Part shown: positions 24,401-39,400 of the stretch, in pieces | Layout: every line of letters begins with the position of its first letter | How positions within the stretch are numbered: the stretch's first letter is position 1 | From: Atrichornis clamosus | Lineage: Eukaryota > Chordata > Aves > Passeriformes > Menuridae | Length of the DNA: 64,000 bases | NCBI GenBank assembly: GCA_013400975.1 | Contig: WBMZ01000206.1 | Span: 62,001 to 126,000, forward strand | Direction: 5' to 3' | The notes under the pieces: generated by a model | Seen by the model: the letters and a program-made list of their open reading frames with translations, nothing else | Databases searched by the model: none | Told to the model about the DNA's origin: nothing | Made by a program: the position numbers and the translations under genes

Positions 24401-27400
24401 ATGCTAGTCTGTACATCAAATACTTTAATAAGTACAACTTACAGGACAAGCTACACTTGAGATTCGAATCACTGCTAATAGGGGCTGAGTGCAGTAAGGT
24501 TGCATGCTTTTCTGTCAGGTGTATGCTACAGCTGGTAGTAAGTGCAATTAAACATGTGTGGTGCCTGATGGAAGAAGAGAAGACAAGTGATGCGTGCACG
24601 TTAGTGCAGTTTTGTCAGTTCTGATCCAGTGACAAGCCCTGCAAGAATCTAACAGCTCATTATATGTTACTACTTTGGGGTGTTCTTAATGTATCTACTT
24701 TACAAAAAGAATTCTAACTTTAGTATTGAAACTGGTGGAAATCTTACGGGGCCAATTTCTCACATTGGTGTAAATGTGCTAAAGCTCCCTGACCTTACAG
24801 AGTTATATTTAATCTTACACCCACGGAAAACCTGTGCAAACTCTCAAGTTACACAAATACAAGTGTAAATGATGCTTGCAAACCCATGTCATTGAAGGGG
24901 AAGGGAATCTGAAAATCAAAATGAGGCCTTTGACTTTTATGTACATTAGTAGTGTTAATTAGAGGACTCTACAGAAAATATGTCAATCCTTGTCTAGTCT
25001 GAAAATGCTAATTCTGTTTAGTATTGCTTCAAACTTATTCCATTTTTCTCTTGATGCAGACATCTTTTGTACAGTGTGGGTTTTTTTTACAATCTTGTGC
25101 TTTTTTTTGGTAAATGTAGAAGGACTTAAAAATTACTTCCCTTGGAATATTATCAAATTATGTGTTCTGAGCTGGGTGATGATGCAGAGTGCACCTTTGG
25201 GAAGTTTGTAGGTGATAAAAAACCCAGAAGAAGTGGATGATGAACCAAGGTTGTGCTGCCTTGGAGAGGGACCTTGACAGTCTGGACAGAGAGGAATCTC
25301 ATCAAGATAAGCACAGGGAAATGCCAAGTCTTGTATCTGGGGATATCTGAGGGTAAGACCCTGCACCAATACAGGGTGGAGGCCACCTGGCTGGAAAGCA
25401 GTTCTGCAGAGACCTTGGGATCTCGGGAGNGGAGACAGCAACCGTGAGCCAGCAATGTGCTCTCGTGGCAAAGGTGGCCAACAGCTTCCTGGGATGCTTT
25501 AGGAAGAGCACTGCCAGCAGGTCGAGGTCCTTCCCCTCTGCGAGCAGAGGTGAGGCCACATCTGCAGTATTGTGTTCAGTTCTGGGCTCCCCAGTGCAAG
25601 AGAGGCATGGACTTACTGGGGTGAGTCCAGAACAGGCGCACAAAGGTGGTGAAGGTCCTGGGGCACCCTTCCCATGTGGAGACTTCTGAGAGAGCTGGGA
25701 CTGTCCAGCCTGGAGAAGTCTCGAGGGGTTCTTATCAATGTATGCAAATACCTCATGGGAGTGAAGAACAGGGAGACAGATTTTTCTCAATAGTGCCCAG
25801 TGACAGGACAAGAGGCAGTGGGCACATGAAAGTCAATCTGGGCATCAGAAAGCTTTTGCTGTGGAGGCAGTTGAACACTGGCATGGGCTGCCCAGAGAAG
25901 TTGTGGAGTCTCCATCCTTGGAGATAATCAAAATTTAGCTGGACACAGTTCTGGGCTGTTCTGCATGTGCCTGCTTGAGCAGGGGTGGGACAAGAAGATG
26001 TCAAGATGTCTGTTCCAACATAAATGAGACTCTGGTTCTGTATTTTCCTTTCTTTCCCCCTAACAAATAAACAAGATAAGACCCAGGTCATTCTTGACAG
26101 TATTGTTGCATGATACAGAAATATGTTGGAAAACCAAGCTCTGAGCCATATATCTGTATTAATGACCTAAAAGTTAATTTCCAGCATAGCAGTTAATTTG
26201 AAAAATTAACTTGTGGAAGAGGCTTTAGAAGGACAGGGGCACATTTGTCCTTTCACAGAACTGTAGCTTTTAAGTCTGTGATTCTATCCCAGGCTTTTTC
26301 CTGAAGTGTACAAAGTGTCTTTTTCCTGAAGACATTTTTTTCGGAATGCAGAATGTTCCCTTCAGAAACAATTTTTTTCCCTTATAGGTTTCATCTGTTA
26401 AAAAAGAATCAGCATGTTTTCTGATGGAGACTGCTGACAAGAACATCCGTTTTGTATCCCAGCAGATGACCTCTCTAAATTAATCGATCCCTGTTCTAAT
26501 GAGGTGACCTGTTTAAAATAGCTCTCTGCCGGTGTGTATTTTCATGTCTTTGGCATTTAAACTTTGAAATGCATCCCTTCATGGGATTTTTAGAAATTAT
26601 CTTTTGTTTTCTTTTCAGAGTTTTCTGAAAAATGCTGATGCTTCAGCCCAGTATTTGAAACTGATTTTGATTAAAATGATTTTAAATATAAGCCCCTCTT
26701 TGGTGGTTGTTTGTAACTGGTTCAGAATTGAATTTCTCAGGGTCAGCACCTAAGCCAGGCTGTGCTGTTTGCTCCCAGGCTGGGCAGTGCACAGCTCGAT
26801 AGCTTTTATGTTATGCTCTGACCACACAGGAATGGAGCAGATCGCTGCTTTCCTAGGTCAGTTTTGCAGTTAGGTTTTACAGGAGGGGGGGAAAAAAATG
26901 TCTGTGTCTGATAATTCAGAAAAGCTGCCGTTAAAGGATAATCACTCCACGTAATCTTCTGCATTCTGTTGAATGCTTACGTGTTGGATACTACTGAACT
27001 GCATGCTGTTTTCAAAGAAAAAGAATTAATGGTTGGACTTTCATGACACTTTAAAGATACACTGGCTTTGTATTTTGTGACTGCATGTCCACTCACTCTG
27101 TGTTGTGCTTACATGTTTGTTTTAGAAAATGTGTTAGTTAAAGAAATGCCTGTTTTATGTACTCCTAAAAACCAATTCAATGTACTCTTAAAAACCCGTT
27201 CAATAGTTACCTAGAACAGCAAATGAGGAGAGAGGGAAATACAGAAAGGGTATTTCTTGCTGAAGGACTGCTCTTCAGTTCCTGTAGCATAAATTATAAA
27301 CTGCTTCTTTACATCCTTTTTCTTTGGGAGTGAGAAAAGATGCAGACAACTGCTGCCATTCACTGAAGGTCACTATTATGTTGATAACTGTAATAGTAGA

Positions 27401-30400
27401 GTCATGGGGTTTTTGGTGACCTTGCACAAGTCCTTAAAACAGGGATAGTTAAAGTAATTAAAATGTTAGTTTTTACAGTATGGTCATTAAACATGTCTGA
27501 TCCTAATGTTACATTGTACTTATCCTCCCTGATGAGTAGAAAGGTTTTCATTTACAACAATGCAAATGCTAGTTTCCTGAGCACCCAGACGGTTTATAGG
27601 GTGTCCTGCTCTGACCATGGATGTTTTGTAGGGTAGCAGTGAGAGGCAATTTCACAGATTATACTGAGTTGGTTGCTATTTTGTTAGTTAAAAGGCAGGG
27701 AAACCTAGTACCTATCATAGAAAAAAAGAAGGATTTTCAGGCCTGGGTGAATGTGCAGTCTTTGGGAGAAAAAGAAAATTCATAGTATATGATTTAGTCT
27801 GAAGGCTTGTAATGGGTAATTTGTTTGTTTTCTGATGCTATTAACAACTTAAGGTTATGCAGCTGTTATATGTTCCCTTAAAGGGATGTTACCTGCTAGC
27901 ATGTTCTCTTTCTGTCCTCTTTCTGTCTCACACTTGTGCACATTCACGCACATTTGTGCCCCTTCCCCTCCCTCCTGGAGAGCAGCCGATCAGGATATCC
28001 TCTGGGAACAGCAGCACCATTTCCCAGTTGGAGCTGTGTGCAGTTAAGCTCACTGATCTCAATGCCATGTGACTGGAAATGCAAGGAGCAGATTGCCATC
28101 CGGTGCACACTCTCCAACCCCTTGGATAGCAAAAAAAAAAAAAAAAGGAAAAAAAAGGGAAAAAAAAAAGAGGGGGTGGGAGTGAGGAGGGGAGGTTCCC
28201 TTGCTTTTTTTGTAGCGCTCTTAATTCCTGCTGGAGCTTGTTTGCCGCAAGCTCGGTTCATGGCAGTAACAGAAGCAGCAGAGCCTATTCGGTAGCTCAG
28301 TGCTCTCAATGAGGTCAAGCTGGATCAAAGGGAAGCCTCCTGTGGAAGCATCTACTGTAAGTTCTGATACTGCTTTTTCCATGCTCCCTCCAAATGAATT
28401 GCAGCCTGTACGACTGAGCCAGGCTTTGGTGCTTTATGCCTCCCCGACTGATAATTTTGTATGAGGCTGTCAGGTTTTATGTTAATTGAACTTGTCAGTG
28501 AGGCGTCAGTTGGATAATAATGCTGTGCATTTGGGGAGAAAAGGGCTTATCGTTCTATCCTTTTATTTTCTGAGGGAGTGGGAAGAAGAAAGTGTGGTTT
28601 TGTCCTTTTGAAAAGCTCCAAGCTGTTGAGGTTACAGCTCACCAGATTCTGTTTTATGTAATCTACATAGTCTACTTTCTAAATAAAGCAACTGTAAAGT
28701 GTCTTGCAGATGTCCTTGGATTTCACCAAATAGCTATTCTTTTAGGAATAGCTACCTAAACATTTATGTCATTTAAAAAAAAAAACGAGAGAGAAAGAGA
28801 AAGTACTTTATTTAAATCTTGGAAACCTCTGTAGTAACTAAATTTCAAAGAAACTCCCCTTACACAAGCTGCAGTTCACCTGAGGGGTCTCTAATGTGAT
28901 CATTCAGAAATATTCCTTTGAAATCTAATTGTGGATATCAGCTGGTTTTAGTGAAACTTTTCAGTTGCGTAGGCTTCCACAGTGAGATGAAAAATTTTTC
29001 ATTTTATGTAATGAACTAGCTGTTTCTGCAGAAATGCAATTTAGCATGAAAGAATGCTAACTTCTGCAGGGAGTGTTGTCTCATTTACAGCATGGAATCT
29101 TTGGGCATAATGAAATGCTGGGCTGTAATTTTTCATCTACATAACCCAATTTTTTTTTTCCCTTGAAGTACTAAAAAGCTTACTTGAATACATATCTGCA
29201 AGGCTTGCAGGGTGGTTTCAGTGGATTGAACAAAGTAACTACCACCTGTTTGGATTATTGTTAGTAATACATTGTAAACCCTGAGGAAAAATGAAATATC
29301 ACAAGTCATTATCCCTTTCTGCTGTGAAGTTCCTCTTGAAGGGACTGGCATGATGCCTGTCTATTGATCTTCAGCTTGTATTTTTGGAAACTCAGCAGTA
29401 CTGTGAAGTGGTGAAATGTTGCAAATGTCATAAAGACTCGTGGCATTGCCCTACCACCCAAAATCTAATGGCTTAGGCCTTTTGCAAAGGTGTGTTCTTT
29501 AATTATAGTTGTCCTTTTATCTTCTTTAGTTAATATCTTGACTTTCTTGGATATCTAACTTGGAAGTTGGATACAGAAAGAAAAAAAATTGTGTGAAATC
29601 ATGTCATGCAACACCTATGTATGACATGATTATATCCTGGAGAGATTTATTGAACAAACTCTTGAAGACTCATTTTCAGCTGAGTACTTTTATTTAATGA
29701 AAAGAAGACTCGTTACTTTAATATGCTATGGGTTTTAGCTGGCAATATAGATATGAGAAGATAATGTGTAAATTAGCATCTGATTTTTAGTACTCTTATT
29801 CTGAGGAAAGGATCAAAATGTTTTATGAACCCATTGCTGTATTTTTAAATTTATTTTGAATTTGTATCTTGGTTTTAACAGAGGCTGTCTTCAGTTCCAT
29901 TGAAACAGCTCCATTTTTAAGCATCTATAGTGGAGAAAAAAAATCCCCATACTGCATCTTTTTGTCCAGATGGTGACGTTTCTTTTCATTTCAGCATTCA
30001 GCTTCTGAGTTGATCCTAGTTGAAGATGAAATGACAGATACTGAAGATAATGAAGAGGAGGATTTAGGAGTCATGGAAGATCAACGTAGTGTAATTCTCC
30101 ATCTCATCTCCCAGCTCAAACTTGGCATGGACCTCACCAGGGTATGAACACTGTATCTTTTACATTTGTTCATTATTGTTTCTTCTCATCCTGTGTGTTT
30201 GTGTGCACATCTGATTCCTGTGGGCGTGTTTTGCCCCGTGGATAAGGAAGTTTCCGTCTTAATAAAGATATGGTTCCAGAGAGCTATGGAGTGCTGTCTC
30301 TTGCTAGACAGACTTTCACATGAAGTGACCACATCAGGTATTTTAGAGATGAAGGGGGAGGGAAAGAAAAAGGAAGACAAAAGTCCTCCAAAACGTATTT

Positions 30401-33400
30401 TTTTGCAAGTCTTTCAAAGCAACCATATGTTGTGTACGTAACCCACATGTGTGTTAAGTCAGGGTGCACTGAGGGTTTGAGGAACGATGATGGCAGCTGG
30501 CTGGATGCAGGAGATACATTGCTCACATTACTGCTTTGTGGATTGGATTCCATTTACTTCCTTGTCAGCTTCAAAAAACCCCATGATGTTAAAGAAATTG
30601 GAGTCTTCAGTGTGTCACTGTTCATGTCTGTGCTGAGCAGCTCCCCTGTTTAACCTCCTGTGCCGCCTTCTGGTCCTGGAGCCGGTATTGTCACGAGCTT
30701 ATCCATACTGATAGGACCAGAGAAATTACAGCATCTGAGAAATTTGCCCTTAACTCCTTAGAGATTTGGAAATGAGGTGGATGTTATGGAAGCAGGGAAT
30801 GCTTCTTCTTGAATAGTCCTGTATTCCAGTGAAGCCCTCTCATAGGGTTTAATAAATAATCAAGTGGATTTTTGTAGATATATGGAATACCCTTTCCTTC
30901 CACAAGAGTTTTCTACTTTAAAATCCTCAAATAAAACTCCTGTAATCCACTTTTCACAAATAAGAGCTCATTCTGACACTTTCCACAAGTAATATAAAGT
31001 TTGCAATGACCAGAGAATTTCTCTGGCACATGCAGTAGCTTTGCAGGACATTGTTGTCATGGGCATGTTGATACTCTGGAGAGTTCCTCTGCTTTTCTTT
31101 TGGTCTTTCATATCAATCAAAACTATAACTTTATTACAAAATAAGGCTTTCTCAAGATAGTCTTTTCTACTTCCTCTGGAACAATTGACAGTATTTAAAA
31201 ATACTTAAATTTTTAAGACTGAGCAAGCCTGGTTTTTGTTGCTGTGTATAGCTATTGAATAGCTGCACAGAAATTAATGTTTTATTCTAAAAAGAACAAA
31301 AGTTTCATCGTTTCATTTTGAATAATTTATACCTGTCACTTTTTAGTATGTCTGGGGTTATATACAGTTCATGTTTGGTTTTGTTTTTCTTACATTCTTG
31401 CTTTTTCTTAACTCTCCTCTTTTCTATGTTGTTTTGCTAAGGCTGTCTTAGTCTATAATGTTCAAACAAGCCTAAGATTTCTTATCCGTAGTTCTTGTGT
31501 CTTCAAAACATTTTGTCTTTGGTAATGAACTAGATTTTTCTTTCCTGATTTCCACTGTCATCTTTTTGTCACAGCAGAGTAGGCAAAACCCAAAGACGCA
31601 CAGTTAATGTAGGTAAGAGAAATTCCTGTAAATAAGAGAAGTGTAGACACTTATGAGAAAAATACAAAGGCAAATACATATATGATAACCTCTTTCTTAC
31701 ATAGTGTTCTTAGAGCACAGTTCTTAAAGATAGTGATAAATGTTATCAGATGCATAGTATGGAAAAATATTAGATGCGTGAATGTCACACACTCTGAAAA
31801 GAGAAACAGGCATATGGCAGAGTTAGATCTATCGGTAGTCTGTGTGATGCACGAATACACATATGATAAGTATTAATGAGACATGCCACATGTGCACATC
31901 ACTTTTCTGGCCATTTTGAGGATTAAAAAAAACCACAGGACAGCTGGCTGCTTTTTTTATCAACTTTGCTTACTGACATAAGGCCCTTAGGGCCACAGAC
32001 ATGTGACGATAAAGCTGGGTTTGTTGGCTACACTTCTTTTCATTTTTCATTATTCCTCTGAAAATCAGATTTCAGATTGCCTTGATGCTCATCACCTTCT
32101 GTTGGAAGTGGCTGTGGTGCAGTAATTGCTAATATGGGAGGATATTTTTACATGTTTCCGTTTTCCTGTGCCTTCTTCCCTAGGGCTGTGTCTGGTTCAT
32201 TTTGTGAGCTGAGGATTGCTACGTGATACATACACGAACAAACAACTTTTCCAAGCCCTTGATGGCTTTGGGTTCTGGATGCATGGTCATTACCTTCACT
32301 TTCCGTATCAGAGGAAACAGCATCTTTTCCTACGGGGTGATGGCTGATGTTAGCCATGGCCTTGCCAATGCTGACAGCAGTTTCCCACAGTGATGATAGC
32401 CACATTTAATGTTGCAGAGGTGCTTCACTTCTGGAATGTGTCCTACTGCCGTGCCTTTTAGCGAGGAGTTAAAGAGTAAAAACTACTGTAAAGGAGAACA
32501 CCTGCAGTGAAATACCAAATCTGTGTGGGGTTTGCTAGAACAGGTTAGACCTCAGCAGCTGCTAGAGAGGATTGGGTAGGTAGCAGTTCACAGCAGCAGA
32601 ATGTGGTACAAAACTGATGCTTTGGCCTGGGCTAGAACTTTAAAACTAATTTAAAATTGGAATTGCTGGGGAAAAAGAAAGTTTCTAAATTTTTTGTTCT
32701 TTAGACTTTAAAAATAATTAAAAATAGTGCCAAAACCTACTGACAGCCTTTGTTGGCAAATGACCCCTAATGGATTGCAGTTAATGCTAACAGTTGGTAC
32801 AGATGGGTGATCACTCCCCCTGCATTCCTTCACCTTCCCTATGCAGTTAATATGTCCTAAAAATAAAGGGTTGCCATTCTGTGTAAAAGGGCTGCCAGTA
32901 ATTCTGCAGGATGTCAACCTGTTGTAAATTAATATTGTAGTATGTTCACTATGTCATAAGTTTTTACTTTGCTTGCCAATATACTTTAACCTTGTAATTT
33001 TAAAATATAAGTGGCATGAAAATGGCTTATTTTATTCCCACAGTGACACAGATGACAGTGGAAAGAAAGCTTTTATACCTCTAAGAGAAGGATATCTCAG
33101 CATGAGGTACCTTGGTTGGATTTCTGAGAAACAAAGGGAATGGTGCTGACACCCATGTTTTGCCTCACTGTAAATAATAGCGGGGATAGATATCTCTGTT
33201 CTTAAGAAGCTGTGCTCTTATTTTTCTCAGTTGCATTCGGATCTAATTAAGTCAATTCAAACCTAGGAGGTTATAATCAAGTTTTGACCCAGTATTATCT
33301 TTTTAACCTCAATGAAAAGGGGAGAATGCCTTTTAAACTTCCTTTTCATCTGAAGCCTGAAAAAGAATAAGAACAGATTATTCTAACATTTTAGAAGACA

Positions 33401-36400
33401 GTCAGGAGATTTTTTTGCTTCCTACTTCAGCAACTTGGTATTTATTCGAGAGAGTTTCTTTTATCCAATTGGTTGTCATTGCTGGCATTTTCTCAAAGGA
33501 AAAAGGCAGTTTTGACTTTTTATATAATTTGAAAAAATATTTTTGTAGTCCTGTCCAAAGCCAGTATACAGAACATAGGTCCTAAGTGTGTTTTTCTGGA
33601 CATTGCATTCTGTCTGGGTGCAGAAGAGTTGAAAACCTCATTCCATTGGAAGCTAGAGTGCTAGCACAAGTGCATGAAAGCCCAGTGCTGGCAAATACGA
33701 ATGCTGTATACTTCCAAATTTGTTTTTTTCTATTTTTCTTACTTCTGCAGAAATCAAGATATGGCCAATAAAAAAAGAATTGACTGGTGTGATTTTTTCC
33801 CCCTATATTCGTGTGTGGTGGTGTTGCATATTGTAACTTTGAGGCTATGAGATTATTTAGGAAAAGGCAGTATTTTGTAGACATATTTTGTAATACTGGA
33901 GTTGTGTAAGATTTAAAACTCAAGTATTTTTATTTCATAGTTCTGCCTCCTTGTGTGGAAACTATTCAGTTACTCAGTGGATCCTTTCCTGCTGCAATTA
34001 CGGATGAAATACGGCTTTTAGAGCAAGATCATTTGAGCTGGAGTTCAGGCTTTGTTCAGATTTTAAACTGATTCTTGAAGCTCAATAATAAGAGTCCAGA
34101 GATTCGCAACATCTCATTTAGGGGCAGTGTTGGTGTAGCTGCAAAGCACCCAGCTAGGACAAGAGGGAGTAGATACGAAGACTCCATGACCAAGTCAACG
34201 GGATGAAACCACACCAGTCTTAATGTTGTACCATAAAATTTGCATCATCTTGAGTATGGTCTGCAGTTTTCTTCTCCTCTATTTGTGCTAATAAAGGTCA
34301 CTGTCTTTAGAGAGAGGCACTTGGACATAACGAGATGCAGAGTGCTGTTTTTTCAAATGAGTTTGCCCTTTCAAATCTCTGAAGCGAGCTCATGATAGGC
34401 ACTACTGATATTTCTAGACAGAAGTTATGGGGGAGTTTTTATATGTTTTGCTGTCACTTTCCCCTCTGACAACCTGATCTTTTAGTGTACAATTTATATT
34501 AAAATGAGATCCTGAATTGAGGATCTCAACTGCTGAATCGCATTTTTTTAAGGATTATGTTGGATAATGAATATTTGGACAGAATGAGAATGCTGCAAGT
34601 AAGATGGAATTGTTTAAAGACCTAAAATCAAGAAAATCAACTGGTTTTCTGCTTTGCCTTCCAAAGTTTTGGATTTCACTTTTAAAAACAAATATCAGCC
34701 CATCACTGTCACACCACCACGAAGACTGTAGGCTGTCTTTAGCACTCAGTAATTCGCCACATGTACCTTAAAATTAAGGTCCTCCATCTTTTGGGGCCTC
34801 ATTAGGTTGGCAGCAGAAACCATGCAGAGTCCTCAAAGCTTACGGAGTAGAGTCAGAGGAATATTACAGATGGAACTTTGCTTGATTTATGTCTAAACCT
34901 GTACAAATTACTAGCCTATAAAAGACTGTATGTGCATAAGCATAAAATACAGAAGGAGAGAGCGAACAAGCAGACAAGCTCCCAAACAGAGCAGTTACCT
35001 CTTTTTGCAGGGAGGCACCCAGACTTACTGTGTAGCTGTAAGGACTGTTTGAGCCTCTGTGACTGGAATTCTTGTTCATGTTTACAGGTTCTCTTTCAGA
35101 AGAACCGAATGATTAATAAAAGTTTGACAGCTTCTGTTTCACCACCCATGGGATCCAAAACGACTGCTCTGTGCTTTGGTTCCACTTAGAATAGCAAGCT
35201 GGGGCAGAAGGGGGAAAGCAAAATGTGTTTGTGACAAACAGTGGCTCCTTGCTTTTGGGAAAGGGAGAAAGTAAATGCAGTGAAGAATTAAAGAGGAAAG
35301 CAGAAGAATTGCCTTAATAGAGGACAGCTGTTGGTCTGCATCTGGCATGGTTGAGCCACTTGGATTCAAGATAAATCAGTTTGTGCCAGAATTTTCTTTT
35401 GGTCATGTGAGAGCAACCTTTGAGCTCCCCTGGGACAGTCCTGCACAAGGGGGTGGAGCTTCGGGGAGAAAGACGGGAGAGAAATAAATTATGTCCTGTA
35501 GCTCTTGTTCGTCTTGCAGTGCCCTGCAGGATGTTTCACTGGACACTTCCAACAAAGTATTACTGTGTAGTCAGTGACTTTGGCAACATCACTTTTGCTG
35601 GAAGAGGCACTCGAGACTGCGTCCAAATCACTTGGGGCTGGCTCCCTCCAGGGCAGACTGCCTGCTGCTCAGTCACGGATTTTTTTCTGGGCCCATGGGA
35701 GCCTCTGTAGTCCCAGGATATGAATGTAGCAGTTTGTGCAGTTTTTGTTTCAACTTGTGTGAAATAAAGCAAAGCCATGCAGGGGCCCACTGCAGTCACA
35801 TGGTACCATGTAAAACTGGGGGGTGTGCCATGGACTTGGGGGAGACAGGAGGCCTTAGGGATGCCAAGGGATTTGACTGGGGAGTTGTGGAGGGACATGA
35901 CATACAAAGGCAGTGTAGGGCAGAGGCAGTCAAACGGGAAACGTTTTCTTGCCTACAGTCTCTTGGGCAGGGTCCTTGGAATGGTTGTCCTTCAAAATAA
36001 CACTTAGGATTTGGTTGTGCTTGGATTCTCTTGGGTTGTTTTGTTAGAGGCTGGAAGTGACCTAATATTTGCATAGTGGGTAGTCAGGGGCCCAGGAGTG
36101 AAATATGGAATCCAGATGTTTGATAGAATGGAGAGATGTACCCCTTAACCTCTCCACCACATAGAGGTTGGTGATGTGTATATTCATGTAAAATATTCAT
36201 CTTCTGGTGGTTTGGGAGGGTGTGCCCCTCTCATTTTGGAGGATTATGATTAGTTTGATTTGTTGATGTTTGATGTAAATTAGTTTATATCAAAGTATGT
36301 TCTTGTGTCCTGTAAAAAAGGAAAACAATGGCTGGTTTGTTAACTGAGAGGAAAAGGCAGATTTCCACATGAGCGAAACAGCCCATCCCTGTTGTGTGAG

Positions 36401-39400
36401 CTGCTCCTGAAAATCATAATGAAATAGGAAGCAGCCTGCGTGGGTATCAAGGCCACTGTTTTTTCCTTTGCTCCCTATTTACACTGCAAAGAAAATTAAA
36501 TTGCTGTGGCATGAGAGGAAAATGTGCTGTCCCAAAACTTGGCAGGGCCAGAATTACAGCTGTCCTAACTGTTCTCCCCCCTGTTCCGTCCTGATAGTGT
36601 GATCATGGGGAAGTCATATCTGCCTTTGTCTGCTTTGCATACAGGTAGTGCTTCCAACATTTATTTTGGAGAAAAGATCCCTGCTGGAGATGTATGCAAA
36701 TTTCATGGCCCATCCAGACCTGTTTTTGTCAATTGCAGCTGGAGCCACTCCCGAGGAAAGAATTATCTGCTTTGTGGAGTATTATCTAACAGCTTTTCAC
36801 GAAGGCCGAAAGGGAGCAGTTGCCAAGAAGCCCTATAACCCTATAATTGGTGAAACGTTTCACTGCTCGTGGGATGTGCCTAAAGATAAAGTGAAAGCAT
36901 TCAGAACTAATGGTGCCTCCACGGTTTCTAAGGACTCAGCCAAGGAGTTTGGCCAGGACCAGTCCCCGTGCTACAAGCTGAGGTTTGTAGCTGAACAAGT
37001 GTCTCATCATCCACCGGTATCTTGCTTTTACTGTGAGTGCAAAGAGAAGAAAATGTGTGTGAACGCTCACGTATGGACCAAAAGCAAGTTCATGGGCATG
37101 TCAATAGGTGTTTCCATGGTAGGTGAAGGTAAGAAATGTGCTTTTATTTTGATTTTTTTTTAGCTAATATTTGTGGGTGTCAACAGAAATGCAGATGTTT
37201 TCCTGCTTGCCCTCCCTCTGACCTTTCATTTGAGCCTTATGACTGTTTGCTTTTGCGAAGTTTGGAATTACAACTATAAGGTTCACATAACCTTTTTCTG
37301 TCCAGACAGAACGTGAAATGCACATTACGTATATAAATGTGTGCTTATATTGATGAGAGGTTGTTAATGTATATGGCCATACTTCAGATATAATTAAGTT
37401 GCAGTAGCAAATGGCTACTGATAGTATATTCTGTAAGAATATTTTTATTTGTCTTGCTCACTTTTAAAGTAATATGTGATTTGGTGTTCACAACTGGAAC
37501 AAAACAATGGGTAAAAGCACATTTTAACATAAGCCTAACATTCTTTTTTCATACTTTCTGCAAAGAATCATGATTTCTGTAGTGTTTGCAAAGTTAGTGT
37601 ATTTCCTCAAGCTTTCTAGAAAGTCACATAATAGGGGCATAAATTGTGATTTTCTGTATCATACATCTACAGTCTGCATTGTGATACGTCATTGCTCAGA
37701 TTTAATTCAGAAATACAGGGAATCATAACAAATTCTTACTGAATGATCTGAACTGATTAACACACTTCTACCAGTGTCATCACTGACTGTTAATGCATTG
37801 AAATAAATGTGCTTCTAAGCAATTTAGTCCCTCTGGCAATCTGAGGGTAAGATCCTATGTGTGTTTTTTTAGTGTTTTGTTTTAACTAGTTTTCAGACTG
37901 TAGTCTCAGAAGTACAAGGACAGCGTCCAGTAAATGCTTATTTTTGTCACCATTATGTTAAATACTATGATATTAAAGGTAGGAAAAAAGTAGAGTGGGA
38001 AATGCAGGGGTTTGGTTTTGCTTCTTAATAGCAAACAAAGCAATTATGATGAAAACATACAGGTGTGTTCTGCTATTTTGACTAGCTAGAACTAAATACC
38101 AGCAGAAAGGACTGCAGTAGCTTCTTCCCTGATGGCAATATATTCCCTTGTTTGTAGAAGAGACATGAACCTCCTTACTACTGGATTTGGTATCATTGTG
38201 ATCAAGTCTGTATTAGCATGGCTGTTTCCTTCTTCACAGGATTTAGGTATTTTGCTTTTAATACGGAGTTAAGGAAGTTGGGAAGGGAGTGTCAGAAGGG
38301 AAATTGGGCTTTCTGTCTGTCTCCTGACTGTACTACTGCCAGCCTGAGTCATTGGCTTAACTTGCTGCATTTTCTTCTGGTACATGTTCGTTTCTAGTAC
38401 TCTTTTGCTCAGTGAAGGGAACTATTTAATGGAAATAAAATTAAACACAAAGTCACTTATGATTATGTAGGAGTAGGGAAATTTCTTTCTCTTGCTGCTA
38501 GCGCACACAGTTCCCTGGGATTGGGGGTGTCTACTGTGGGTATTATTTAAGACTTCAAAGTCCTGATGTGTCCCAGTTTTGAGAGAGAAAAGGTCTAAGA
38601 ATTAACCGCTTACTCACCCCAAGGGTTGTTTAATGTGTGCATGTGAGAATAAGTTCTTCCCTATACCCTTTCTTTTTTTCATGATCCTGGAGATATCCCA
38701 GGAGTGGAGGCAGGCTCTGGGGAACATCTGCAGTAGCAAATTCCTTCATTGCAAGGTTTGCTGCTCACTTTATGGTGGGTGTTCTGGGAGGAAGTCCGGG
38801 TTCCCCAATTTATAGTTACCATTCATCTTTTTGTTCATGTAAGCAGTGCATGGGTGCCCACCTTCACAGTGACAGGTTCTGGGAAGTGATGGAGACACTT
38901 CCGGGCAGCCTAAGCATTTCTGTGGCATATTCAGGACTGGCAATGGGCAACAAGAAGTTGTACCACTGAGGCTTTTCTGTCATCTGAAAACAGCCAGCCT
39001 AAGCCTGACAGCCTTGGTTTAAAATGCTAGCTTTGCAGTGTGGTTCCTTCACACAAAACTGCACTTTCTTTAATTTTTTGTTTATGTATTTTAGTCCCAG
39101 GGAAGTCTTCCTGATTAAGTTGGTATGTGGATTTGTCAAGCTATGCAAAAATTAGAATCTGCTGCAGATGCTTCTTTCTCATGTGCTGCATAAGTATAAA
39201 TTCTGTAGTAGATTGAGGTCAGCATGAGTACCGGGGAATAGATTTCTGAACTGAAAAAAAGTAGCTGCTGGACTGAAAATGTGGGAATTTATGTTTGTAT
39301 TTACATACCTAGTAACGCAGGGCCTAATAATTTTTAATGTGAATTATAATTTGGAGAGTTTTCTTTGTATTTAAGGACATTCTAGGATTGCAGCATTTCA

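Larger units (their letters stand above)
12153..29994 (+). other. OSBPL10: OSBPL10 intron, 17.8 kb
   Basis: The largest intron. It holds repeat copy B, the G/T tract, a minus-oriented CR1, the solo LTR, the long CR1 fragment, the 23-bp tandem repeat, and the purine tract with candidate alternative first exon. The stretches between (12.2-15.9, 16.4-19.7, 20.0-23.2, 26.1-28.1, 28.4-30.0 kb) show only short chance frames. Confidence 0.8.

Noticed and set aside
25302..25811. A 169-codon frame on the minus strand
   Set aside because: It is antisense to the CR1 fragment and spans the ambiguous base at 25430; the real coding ancestry is on the + strand and is frameshifted.
35420..36074. Overlapping frames of 76-122 codons on both strands in a GC-richer intron section
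   Set aside because: No family recognised and open on both strands; at most an old unidentified repeat.
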